From Bradyrhizobium amphicarpaeae (lineage in GTDB: Bacteria > Pseudomonadota > Alphaproteobacteria > Rhizobiales > Xanthobacteraceae), in assembly GCF_002266435.3 (NCBI RefSeq), contig NZ_CP029426.2, positions 496,001 to 560,000 of the forward strand: a stretch of DNA of 64,000 bases, read 5' to 3'. The notes beneath the pieces are model-generated. The model saw only the letters and a list, made by a program, of their open reading frames with translations. It searched no databases and was not told the origin of the DNA. The position numbers and the translations under genes are program-made. This document shows, piece after piece, positions 57,827-64,000 of this stretch. The first letter of the stretch is position 1. Each line of letters opens with the position of its first letter.

Positions 57827-59494
57827 ATGAGCTCGCTGTCGGCCACCATCCAGGACGTCTTCAACGAGCCGGGTTGCGGCAAGAACGCCAACAAGACGGA
57901 GGCCGAGCGCAAGAAGGGCTGCACCAAGCAGCTGCAGCCGGGTGGGGCTGCCGGCGGCTGCGCCTTCGACGGTGCCAAGATCGCGCTCCAGCCGTTCACC
58001 GACGTCGCCCACCTCGTCCATGGCCCGATCGCCTGCGAAGGCAATTCCTGGGACAATCGCGGCTCGGCCTCGTCCGGCTCCGATCTGTGGCGGCGGAGCT
58101 TCACCACCGACATGAACGAGACCGACATCGTGTTCGGCGGCGAGAAGCGGCTCTACAAGGCGATCAAGGAAGTCATCGAGAAATACGATCCGCCGGCCAT
58201 CTTCGTCTACCAGACCTGCGTGCCCGCGATGATCGGCGACGACATCAACGCGGTCTGCAAGGCGGCCGCGACCAAGTTCGGCAAGCCGGTGATCCCGGTC
58301 AACTCGCCGGGCTTCGTCGGCCCGAAGAACCTAGGCAATAAGCTCGCCGGCGAGGCGCTGCTCGAGCACGTGATCGGCACCGCCGAGCCGGACTACACCA
58401 CGCCCTACGACATCAACATCATCGGAGAGTACAATCTGTCGGGCGAGTTCTGGCAGATCAAGCCGATCCTGGACGAGCTCGGCATTCGCATCCTCTCCTG
58501 CATCTCCGGCGACGGCAAATACCGAGAGCTCGCCTACTCGCACCGGGCCAAGGCCGCGATGATGGTGTGCTCCAAGGCGATGATCAACGTCGCCCGCAAG
58601 ATGGAGGAGCGCTACGGCATCCCGTTCTTCGAGGGCTCGTTCTACGGCATCCAGGACTCCAGCGATTCGCTGCGCGAGATCGCCCGCATGCTGATCGAGC
58701 GCGGCGCGCCGGCGGAATTGATGGAACGCACCGAGGCGGTGATTGCACGGGAGGAAGCCAAGGCCTGGGCTGCGATCGAACGCTTTAAGCCGCGTTTCAA
58801 GGACAAGAAGGTGCTGTTGATTACCGGCGGCGTGAAGTCGTGGTCGGTGGTTGCCGCATTGCAGGAGGCTGGCCTCGAGATTGTCGGTACCTCCGTGAAG
58901 AAGTCCACCAAGGAGGACAAGGAGCGGATCAAGGAGCTGATGGGCCAGGACGCCCATATGATCGAGGACATGACGCCGCGCGAGATGTACAAGATGCTCA
59001 AGGACGCGCGGGCCGACATCATGCTGTCCGGCGGCAAGTCGCAATTCGTCGCGCTGAAGGCGGCGATGCCGTGGCTCGACATCAACCAGGAGCGCAGCCA
59101 CGGCTATATGGGTTACATCGGCATGGTCGAGCTGATGGAGGAGATCGAGAAGGCGCTCTACAACCCGATGTGGGCGCAGCTCCGCAAGCCGGCGCCGTGG
59201 GACGAGGCCGGGGTGAGCTGGCAGACCAAGGCGATGGCGCAGATGGAGGCGCAGGCCGCCGAGATTGCCGCCGAGCCGGCTGTTGCCGAGGCGACGCGGC
59301 GCGCCAAGAAGATCTGCTTCTGCAAGACGGTCGACCTCGGCAGCATCGAGGACGCCATTGCCGCGCACGGCATCACCACCGTCGACGGGGTAAAGCAGCA
59401 CACCAATGCCTCGGGCGGCTGCGGGGCCTGCAAGGGCCGGGTCGAGGATATCCTGGCGGCCCACGCGGCGCCGATGCTGCAGGCGGCGGAGTAG
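57827..59494 (+). CDS. nifE: FeMo-cofactor scaffold protein NifE with C-terminal [2Fe-2S] tail
   Basis: This 555-residue protein has a NifE core (about residues 1-480) with the cluster-binding cysteines in NEPGCGKN, HGPIACEGNSWDNRG and VYQTCVPAMIGDD. After an Ala/Glu-rich linker a small BFD-like domain follows: ICFCKTVDLGSIEDAI and GGCGACKGRVEDIL, with Cys497, 499, 532 and 535 as likely [2Fe-2S] ligands. Azotobacter NifE lacks this tail; Bradyrhizobium NifE has it. With NifN it forms the scaffold on which NifB-co matures to FeMo-co. The start follows AGGAGA. Confidence 0.96.
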   Translation: MSSLSATIQDVFNEPGCGKNANKTEAERKKGCTKQLQPGGAAGGCAFDGAKIALQPFTDVAHLVHGPIACEGNSWDNRGSASSGSDLWRRSFTTDMNETDIVFGGEKRLYKAIKEVIEKYDPPAIFVYQTCVPAMIGDDINAVCKAAATKFGKPVIPVNSPGFVGPKNLGNKLAGEALLEHVIGTAEPDYTTPYDINIIGEYNLSGEFWQIKPILDELGIRILSCISGDGKYRELAYSHRAKAAMMVCSKAMINVARKMEERYGIPFFEGSFYGIQDSSDSLREIARMLIERGAPAELMERTEAVIAREEAKAWAAIERFKPRFKDKKVLLITGGVKSWSVVAALQEAGLEIVGTSVKKSTKEDKERIKELMGQDAHMIEDMTPREMYKMLKDARADIMLSGGKSQFVALKAAMPWLDINQERSHGYMGYIGMVELMEEIEKALYNPMWAQLRKPAPWDEAGVSWQTKAMAQMEAQAAEIAAEPAVAEATRRAKKICFCKTVDLGSIEDAIAAHGITTVDGVKQHTNASGGCGACKGRVEDILAAHAAPMLQAAE

Positions 59495-59503
59495 GGCGTC
59501 CCC

Positions 59504-60886
59504 ATGGCGATCGTCACCACCTCCAAGAAGGCCTGCTCGGTCAATCCGCTCAAGATGAGCCAGCCGATCGGCGGCTCGTTCGCCTTCATGGGGCTGCGCG
59601 GTGCGATGCCGCTCCTGCATGGCTCGCAGGGCTGCACCTCGTTCGGGCTGACGCTGTTCGTGCGGCATTTCAAGGAAGCCGTGCCGATGCAGACCACCGC
59701 GATGAGCGAGGTCGCGACTGTGCTCGGCGGTTACGAGAACGTCGAGCAGGCGATTCTCAACATCTACAATCGCACCAAGCCCGAGATCATCGGCATCAAC
59801 TCCACCGGCGTCACCGAGACCAAGGGCGACGACGTCGAGGGCTTCATTCGCCTGATCCGGCAGAAGCATCCGCAGCTCGAGAAATTCCCGCTGGTCTATG
59901 TCTCGACGCCCGATTTCAAGGATGCCTTCCAGGACGGCTGGGAGAAGACGGTCGCGCGCATGGTCGAGGTGCTGGTCGATCCCGTCGAGGCTGGGGCTGT
60001 GCGGGACGTGGAGCGCGTCAACGTGCTGCCGGGCTGCCATCTCACGCCCGGTGATCTCGACGAGCTGCGCACCATCCTCGAGGATTTCGGGCTCAAGCCG
60101 TCTTTCCTGCCTGATCTCGCCGGCTCGCTCGACGGCCACATTCCGGACGAGTTCACGCCGACGACGATCGGCGGCATCGGCGTCGACGAGATCGCCACTA
60201 TGGGGCAGGCGGCCTGGACCATTGCGATCGGTGCGCAGATGAAGCGCGCGGCCGAAGCCATGCAGGAGAGGACCGGGGTGCCGTTCCGGCTGTTCGAACG
60301 GCTTTGCGGATTGATCCCGAACGACGAGTTCATCGCCTTCCTGAGCGAGATCAGCGGCCGGCCGGTGCCGGTGAAGTACCGCCGCCAGCGCGGCCAGCTT
60401 GCCGACGCGATGCTGGACACGCATTTTCATATCGGCGGCCGCAAGCTCGCGATCGGCGCCGAGCCCGACCTGCTGTTCGACCTGTCGAGCATGCTCTACG
60501 AAATGGGCGCCGAGGTTGCGGCAGCGGTGACCACTACGGCCTCGCCGGTGCTCGAGCGCGTCAAGGCACAGGAGGTCCTGATCGGCGATCTCGAGGATCT
60601 CGAGGATCTCGCCAAGGCGCGCGGTTGCGACCTGCTCGTCACCCATTCGCACGGTCGCCAGGCGGCCTCACGCCTGAAGATCCCGTTCTACCGCGCGGGC
60701 TTCCCGATGTTCGACCGCCTCGGTGCCGGGCACCTGATGTCGGTCGGCTACCGCGGCACCCGCGATCTGGTGTTCGATCTCGCCAATCTCGTCATAGCCG
60801 ACCGCGAGGACAATCATCAGCCGACGCCCGACACCTGGCGGACCACCGACACGGGACTCCAGGTCGTCCCGCCGCAACTGCACTGA
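59504..60886 (+). CDS. nifN: FeMo-cofactor scaffold protein NifN
   Basis: This 460-residue partner of NifE is homologous to NifK. Key segments are CSVNPLKMSQPIGGSFAFMG, LHGSQGCTSFGLTLFVRHFKE, IGINSTGVTETKGDD and the C-terminal FPMFDRLGAGHLMSVGYRG. Only 9 bp separate it from nifE and no strong ribosome site is visible, so translational coupling is likely. It forms the NifE2N2 complex. Confidence 0.96.
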   Translation: MAIVTTSKKACSVNPLKMSQPIGGSFAFMGLRGAMPLLHGSQGCTSFGLTLFVRHFKEAVPMQTTAMSEVATVLGGYENVEQAILNIYNRTKPEIIGINSTGVTETKGDDVEGFIRLIRQKHPQLEKFPLVYVSTPDFKDAFQDGWEKTVARMVEVLVDPVEAGAVRDVERVNVLPGCHLTPGDLDELRTILEDFGLKPSFLPDLAGSLDGHIPDEFTPTTIGGIGVDEIATMGQAAWTIAIGAQMKRAAEAMQERTGVPFRLFERLCGLIPNDEFIAFLSEISGRPVPVKYRRQRGQLADAMLDTHFHIGGRKLAIGAEPDLLFDLSSMLYEMGAEVAAAVTTTASPVLERVKAQEVLIGDLEDLEDLAKARGCDLLVTHSHGRQAASRLKIPFYRAGFPMFDRLGAGHLMSVGYRGTRDLVFDLANLVIADREDNHQPTPDTWRTTDTGLQVVPPQLH

Positions 60887-60907
60887 GCGAACGAGAGGAC
60901 CAGATCG

Positions 60908-61303
60908 ATGAAAGTCGCCTTTGCTACCCAGGACCTGAAGCGCGTCGACGCGCATTTCGGCTGGGCCAAGAACATCGCCATCTACGACGTCGGCCCCGAA
61001 GGGCACCGTTTCGTCGAGGCCATCCAGTTCGACGGCGATCTCAAGGAGGACGGCAACGAGGACAAACTGGCGCCGAAGATCGAGGCGATCAAGGATTGCA
61101 CGATCCTCTATGTGGCCGCGATCGGCGGCTCGGGTGCAGCGCGGGTCGTCGCCAACAACATCCATCCGATGAAGGTGACGCAGCCCGAAGCGATCGACGA
61201 TCTCTGCGTCAAGCTCGAGGACGTTCTGAAGGGCGCGCCGCCGCCCTGGCTGCGCAAGGTGCTGGCCAGGGATCAGGAACGCAACTTTGACTTCGAAGAC
61301 TGA
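60908..61303 (+). CDS. nifX: NifX, FeMo-cofactor carrier protein
   Basis: This 131-residue protein of the NifX/NafY cofactor-binding fold starts [20 protein letters not shown] and has [17 protein letters not shown], then [20 protein letters not shown]. It holds NifB-co or the VK-cluster during transfer to NifEN. GAGAGGA precedes the ATG. It is 21 bp after nifN. Confidence 0.94.
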   Translation: MKVAFATQDLKRVDAHFGWAKNIAIYDVGPEGHRFVEAIQFDGDLKEDGNEDKLAPKIEAIKDCTILYVAAIGGSGAARVVANNIHPMKVTQPEAIDDLCVKLEDVLKGAPPPWLRKVLARDQERNFDFED

Positions 61304-61314
61304 GGACAATCATC

Positions 61315-61785
61315 ATGGCCGATGCGGCTGAACTCGTTCAACCCGACGCTGCGGCGGAAGCGCCGTTCGTCAAGGAACTCATCAAGATCTGGCGCGCCCA
61401 GGACACTCACGGCGCCTGGGAAGGCAAGAAGGATCTCGATCTGCTCGAACCCTACATCCTCGACAAGGAGAAGCGGCGCGCCTTGCCGATCGTCGGTGAT
61501 CCCGATCCAGACACGATCTGGCGGTTGGAGCTGTTCTTCAACGCGGTCGCGCTCTCGATCGAGAGGGCGACGGGCGTGATGATCTCCCCGATGCTGAAGA
61601 TGCATCACGAGGGCTTTGGCCGCATGGTTCTGATCGGGGGGCGGTTGATCGTCCTCAACAAGCAGCTGCGGGACGTGCATCGGTTCGGCTTCGACAATCT
61701 GGCGAAGCTCGCCGCCGAGGGCGACAAATACGTCGCCGGTGCCGTCGAGATGATCCGCAGATTTCCCGACGTGGCAAACTACTGA
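61315..61785 (+). CDS. NifX-associated nitrogen fixation protein (DUF269)
   Basis: This 156-residue protein follows nifX in many diazotrophs. It contains [19 protein letters not shown], the middle [20 protein letters not shown] and the end [17 protein letters not shown], which identify DUF269. The precise role is not established; presence beside nifX implies cofactor handling. Only 11 bp separate it from nifX. Confidence 0.92.
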   Translation: MADAAELVQPDAAAEAPFVKELIKIWRAQDTHGAWEGKKDLDLLEPYILDKEKRRALPIVGDPDPDTIWRLELFFNAVALSIERATGVMISPMLKMHHEGFGRMVLIGGRLIVLNKQLRDVHRFGFDNLAKLAAEGDKYVAGAVEMIRRFPDVANY

Positions 61786-61793
61786 GGTTGAGC

Positions 61794-61994
61794 ATGAGCG
61801 ATCTTGAAACCCTAAAGGCCGAGATCAAGAAGCTGTCGGCCAAGGCCACGCAGGCGAAGATGGATCTCCACGATCTCTCCGAGGAGCTTCCGATCAACTG
61901 GACCTCGATCCTGAGCGTGGCCCAGAAGGCTCATGACGCCTTCTCCGAGCTCGAGCGCAAGCGCGAGGATCTCAAGTCGCTGGAAAAGGCATAG
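61794..61994 (+). CDS. DUF683 small metalloprotein (CCE_0567 type)
   Basis: This 66-residue helical protein has LKAEIKKLSAKATQAKMDLH and the highly conserved LPINWTSILSVAQKAHDAF. The family forms a helical hairpin that can bind metal and is confined mostly to nif clusters. The ATG at 61794 is preferred to a TTG 6 bp earlier. It is 8 bp after the DUF269 gene. Confidence 0.92.
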   Translation: MSDLETLKAEIKKLSAKATQAKMDLHDLSEELPINWTSILSVAQKAHDAFSELERKREDLKSLEKA

Positions 61995-62006
61995 TGGATC
62001 GCGACC

Positions 62007-62294
62007 ATGTCCTACGCAACCCGCGACGGCCGCGATTGGAAGCCGGATTACCTGGTGTCCATCGATCCCAAGAAGTGCATCGGCTGCGGCCGCTGCTACA
62101 AGGTCTGCGGCCGCGAGGTCATGACCCTGAAGGGCCTCAACGAGGACGGCGAGATGATCGACCTCGACGATGACGATGACGAGGTCGAGAAGAAGGTCAT
62201 GGTGATGAACGACGACGGCGCCTGCATCGGCTGTGGCGCCTGCGCGCGGGTCTGCCCGACCAACTGCCAGACCCATGCGCCGGCGGCCGCCTGA
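62007..62294 (+). CDS. fdxB: Nif-specific ferredoxin III
   Basis: This 95-residue 2[4Fe-4S] ferredoxin has the first motif CIGCGRCYKVC near residue 24 and the second CIGCGACARVCPTNC near residue 74. An acidic stretch (DLDDDDDEVEKK) lies between them. The arrangement is that of FdxB, encoded with nifX in many proteobacteria. It probably supplies electrons for FeMo-co assembly or to NifH. Confidence 0.94.
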   Translation: MSYATRDGRDWKPDYLVSIDPKKCIGCGRCYKVCGREVMTLKGLNEDGEMIDLDDDDDEVEKKVMVMNDDGACIGCGACARVCPTNCQTHAPAAA

Positions 62295-62309
62295 GCGCGG
62301 CCTTCATCG

Positions 62310-62627
62310 ATGAGCAAGACCCAGTTTGCCAGGTACAACATCGGCCAGGTGATCCGACATCGCCTCTATGCGATGCGCGGTGTCATCTTCGACGTCGATA
62401 CATCGTTCGCTGGCACGGATGACGAACCGAGAACAAGCGGCGCGGCGACCGGCCTGGTCTACCGATTGTTCGCCGAGGACGATGAAGTCCCCTATGTTGC
62501 AAGTATCGCGGAACGCGACCTGGAACCGGATGAGTCCGGCGAGCCGGTCAGGCATCCCGGGATCGGGGCCATGTTCGAGATCGGCGAGGCGGGTCGCTAT
62601 CGCCGGCGCAGGCTGTCGATGAACTGA
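62310..62627 (+). CDS. hspQ: HspQ-like protein (YccV family)
   Basis: This 105-residue protein starts AQFxxY-like (QFARYNIGQVIRHRLYAMRG), then VIFDVDTSFAG and PYVASIAERDLEPDESGEPV, matching HspQ/hemimethylated DNA-binding YccV. HspQ modulates Lon protease specificity in enterobacteria. It lies only 15 bp after fdxB, so it belongs to the nif transcript. A role in protecting or turning over nitrogenase proteins is possible but unproven. Confidence 0.85.
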   Translation: MSKTQFARYNIGQVIRHRLYAMRGVIFDVDTSFAGTDDEPRTSGAATGLVYRLFAEDDEVPYVASIAERDLEPDESGEPVRHPGIGAMFEIGEAGRYRRRRLSMN

Positions 62628-62628
62628 C

Positions 62629-62643
62629 GCGCATGGCATGCGC
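62629..62643. terminator. Palindrome between convergent hspQ and hypothetical gene
   Basis: GCGCATG and CATGCGC flank a single base immediately after the hspQ stop, in the 24-bp gap between two converging genes. It may act as a terminator of the nifD-hspQ operon, though no long T-run follows. Confidence 0.35.
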
Positions 62644-62651
62644 GCTCGTTT

Positions 62652-62966
62652 TCACTCGATTCCCTGCTCGCGCGCCTTCATCATCGCGGCGATACGGAAC
62701 CGCTCGTGGATGGCGACGGGATTGGCGAGCATGTCGGCTTCGGCCCGCGTGAACGCGGTGAGAACGATCTCCGCCTCCGCCTGCGTCAGAGGCACGCGCC
62801 CGGCCATGTGGGTGGCTTCCGGCGCGGCCGACCGGATCGCGTGACGGTAGGGGTGATCCTTCACCTCGACCAGCTCGTTGGCTTCGAGCTTGCCGCCCAG
62901 CGTGATCGCAAGACCGACCACTTCGAGCTTGCGACCGTCCTGCGTCGTCTTGACCAATGTTGCCAT
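62652..62966 (-). CDS. Nif-region hypothetical protein, 104 aa
   Basis: I do not recognise this protein. It starts MATLVKTTQDGRKLEVVGLA (62966), continues LGGKLEANELVEVKDHPYRH, and has a helical C-terminus with LTQAEAEIVLTAFTRAEADM. It is soluble and without cysteines. It lies 34 bp downstream of the next minus-strand gene, so the pair form an operon whose promoter region carries a NifA enhancer. A nitrogen-fixation role is inferred only from this. Confidence 0.7.
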   Translation of the reverse strand: MATLVKTTQDGRKLEVVGLAITLGGKLEANELVEVKDHPYRHAIRSAAPEATHMAGRVPLTQAEAEIVLTAFTRAEADMLANPVAIHERFRIAAMMKAREQGIE

Positions 62967-63000
62967 GGCTAATGGGGCTCCTTCTGGAATCCGGCGGACC

Positions 63001-63456
63001 TCATGGGACCATCGGCATGGCGAAGCCGGGCCGGGGATGGGTGTCGTAATAGTCGGGCCGCTCCGGCCAGCCGCCCTCGGCGATGAACTTGAATGCAGCA
63101 ATCTTTACCGGCGCGCCTGGCGAACAGGACACTTCGGCGAACCTGATCTCGCGTGGACCGGGCCCGGCGGAGAAATCCGCAATCACAGTGCCGTCGGCCT
63201 TGCAGGCGCGAGCAAAGCCGGGCGTACCGACGCTGCCTGCAGGCACGGGATTGGCAGCCAGGTTGACACCGTTCTCGCCAAAGGCGGGGCTGGCAAATTT
63301 GAAGGTGGCCAGCACGCCGCTGCGATCGACCGGGCGATCGGCTGTGATCGGGCGCGCGACCGAATAGACGGTCAGCGTACCGCCGTCGAGCAGCGCCTTG
63401 ATCTCATCTTCCGAGCAGGCGGCAAATTCCGATGCGACGTTCATGTCCTTCTCCAT
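63001..63456 (-). CDS. Nif-region hypothetical protein, 151 aa
   Basis: I do not recognise this protein. It starts MEKDMNVASEFAACSEDEIK; an alternative ATG is at 63444. Its middle is beta-rich (LTVYSVARPI, GVLATFKFASPAF, KADGTVIADFSAGPG) and it ends with DTHPRPGFAMPMVP. Three cysteines are present (FAACSE, ARACKA, EVSCSP) but not in a known cluster motif. It is the first gene of a minus-strand pair and is preceded by a sigma-54-like element and a NifA site, so it is probably expressed under nitrogen-fixing conditions. Confidence 0.68.
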   Translation of the reverse strand: MEKDMNVASEFAACSEDEIKALLDGGTLTVYSVARPITADRPVDRSGVLATFKFASPAFGENGVNLAANPVPAGSVGTPGFARACKADGTVIADFSAGPGPREIRFAEVSCSPGAPVKIAAFKFIAEGGWPERPDYYDTHPRPGFAMPMVP

Positions 63457-63480
63457 GCCAACGGGGCTGCGTGAACAACA

Positions 63481-63495
63481 TCAATTTCCGTGCCA
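63481..63495 (-). promoter_or_regulatory. Sigma-54-like promoter of the unknown two-gene operon
   Basis: On the minus strand TGGCACGGAAATTGA has a perfect -24 box and TTGA at -12, the same variant as at fdxN. The predicted start is near 63469, 13 or 25 bp before the two candidate ATGs. Confidence 0.6.
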
Positions 63496-63608
63496 AGCCG
63501 CGCCAGAGCGCCGCGGTGCGCCAGATCGCCGAATGCGACAGAAGTAGCGTCCCCTGAGGCGTCGTGATGCCGCCTCGCCTTCGGTGCTCGCGGCAAGGAC
63601 GACGCACG

Positions 63609-63624
63609 TGTCGGATTCCGGACA
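63609..63624. promoter_or_regulatory. NifA enhancer (UAS) between divergent genes
   Basis: TGTCGGATTCCGGACA is an exact TGT-N10-ACA site with further internal symmetry. It is about 147 bp upstream of the predicted minus-strand start and about 65 bp upstream of the plus-strand one. Confidence 0.75.
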
Positions 63625-63654
63625 CACGAAGGACGGCCGCTGTGGCGGCGCGCC

Positions 63655-63670
63655 TAGCGCGAATCTTGCA
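63655..63670 (+). promoter_or_regulatory. Weak sigma-54-like element of the Rieske gene
   Basis: TAGCGCGAATCTTGCA keeps TTGCA at -12 but has AG instead of GG at -24. The predicted start near 63681 lies 26 bp before the ATG. Confidence 0.4.
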
Positions 63671-63706
63671 ACGCTTCCGGAGCGTTCGAGCGCATGTGAG
63701 GACAGC

Positions 63707-64000
63707 ATGGATCAGAATACCGCCTACGCGATATGCGCCTTCAATGACATCCCGAGCCAGCGGGCGATCGGCTTTCAGCTGATGATCGTCGGAGAAGACG
63801 GTGGCAGCCGGCCATGGCCGATCGTGATCGTGCGCTGGGGTAGGCAGGTGTTCGGCTATCTCAACCGCTGCCCGCATGACGGCGTCAATTTGGATTGGGA
63901 GCGCCACCAGTTCCTGGACGGCAACGGTGCCAGGCTGATGTGCGGCAAGCACGGCGCGACGTTCGAGCTCGGCACCGGCCATTGCGTGGACGGGCCGTGC
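63707..64000 (+). CDS. Rieske-type [2Fe-2S] protein, truncated by window end
   Basis: The first 98 codons are visible, starting MDQNTAYAICAFNDIPSQRA after GAGGA. The Rieske ligands are complete: CPHDG (Cys, His) and CGKHGATFE (Cys, His), with LNRCPHDGVNLDW around the first pair. The short form resembles NirD/ferredoxin-type Rieske proteins, not ring-hydroxylating oxygenases. It diverges from the unknown operon and shares its NifA enhancer. It may be an electron carrier linked to nitrogen fixation. The C-terminus and following genes are outside the window. Confidence 0.8.
   Translation, partial: MDQNTAYAICAFNDIPSQRAIGFQLMIVGEDGGSRPWPIVIVRWGRQVFGYLNRCPHDGVNLDWERHQFLDGNGARLMCGKHGATFELGTGHCVDGPC

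Larger units (their letters stand above)
63457..63706. promoter_or_regulatory. Divergent NifA control region (unknown operon / Rieske gene)
   Basis: These 250 bp contain one NifA enhancer (63609-63624) and sigma-54-like elements on both strands (63481-63495 minus, 63655-63670 plus). Confidence 0.6.

Overview
The window is high-GC alphaproteobacterial DNA that looks like a Bradyrhizobium chromosome. The main reasons are the fixR-nifA arrangement (first described in Bradyrhizobium), a NifA with the rhizobial cysteine signature, a NifE carrying a C-terminal [2Fe-2S] tail, and several families of short interspersed palindromes. Nodulation genes, transposases and integrases were not seen. The nif region carries a SUF operon where nifU/nifS would be expected. 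This resembles nif clusters of free-living and photosynthetic bradyrhizobia more than a classical symbiosis island, but that is inference.

Layout. 1-2.5 kb (minus strand): GntR/FCD regulator, ABC substrate-binding protein and ABC permease. 2.7-5.4 kb: an unknown protein, a BrnT/BrnA toxin-antitoxin pair, an orphan AbrB/MazE-like protein and about 800 bp of repeats. 5.4-19 kb: membrane class III nucleotide cyclase, AsmA protein, Crp/Fnr regulator, RND efflux pair, OmpA protein, a caspase-like protein lacking both catalytic residues, and a lactonase-like hydrolase. 19.2-28.1 kb: the homogentisate region. MarR regulator diverges from FAD monooxygenase, DUF2783, metallo-hydrolase, hmgA and fahA; an Lrp regulator diverges from hppD; a DUF1272 gene lies between. 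28.3-33.3 kb: CoA-transferase and a three-subunit form II molybdenum hydroxylase. 33.7-38.1 kb: two tandem chemoreceptors with near-identical signalling halves and different sensor halves. 38.4-42.8 kb: MFS transporter, otsB, otsA (trehalose; EcfG-like promoters) and a small secreted protein. 43.0 kb: tRNA-Ser(GGA).

43.3 kb to the end is nitrogen fixation: a Bfd-like ferredoxin coupled to a YqeB-type molybdenum-hydroxylase maturation protein, fixR, nifA, fdxN, sufBCDS and a nifZ-like gene; sufE and a degenerate receiver on the opposite strand; then nifD, nifK, nifE, nifN, nifX, a NifX-associated DUF269 gene, a DUF683 gene, fdxB and hspQ; a two-gene unknown operon; and a truncated Rieske protein. 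nifH, nifB and nifV are not present here.

Regulatory logic read from the DNA: fixR has a -24/-12 (sigma-54) promoter and a RegR-like box. The fixR-nifA gap holds a FixK-type box. TGT-N10-ACA NifA enhancers precede fdxN-suf, lie twice between the receiver gene and nifD, and once between the unknown operon and the Rieske gene. The last two sites are divergent and have sigma-54-like elements pointing both ways. This suggests that the degenerate receiver with sufE, and the unknown two-gene operon, are uncharacterised members of the NifA regulon. They are the most interesting leads in the window.
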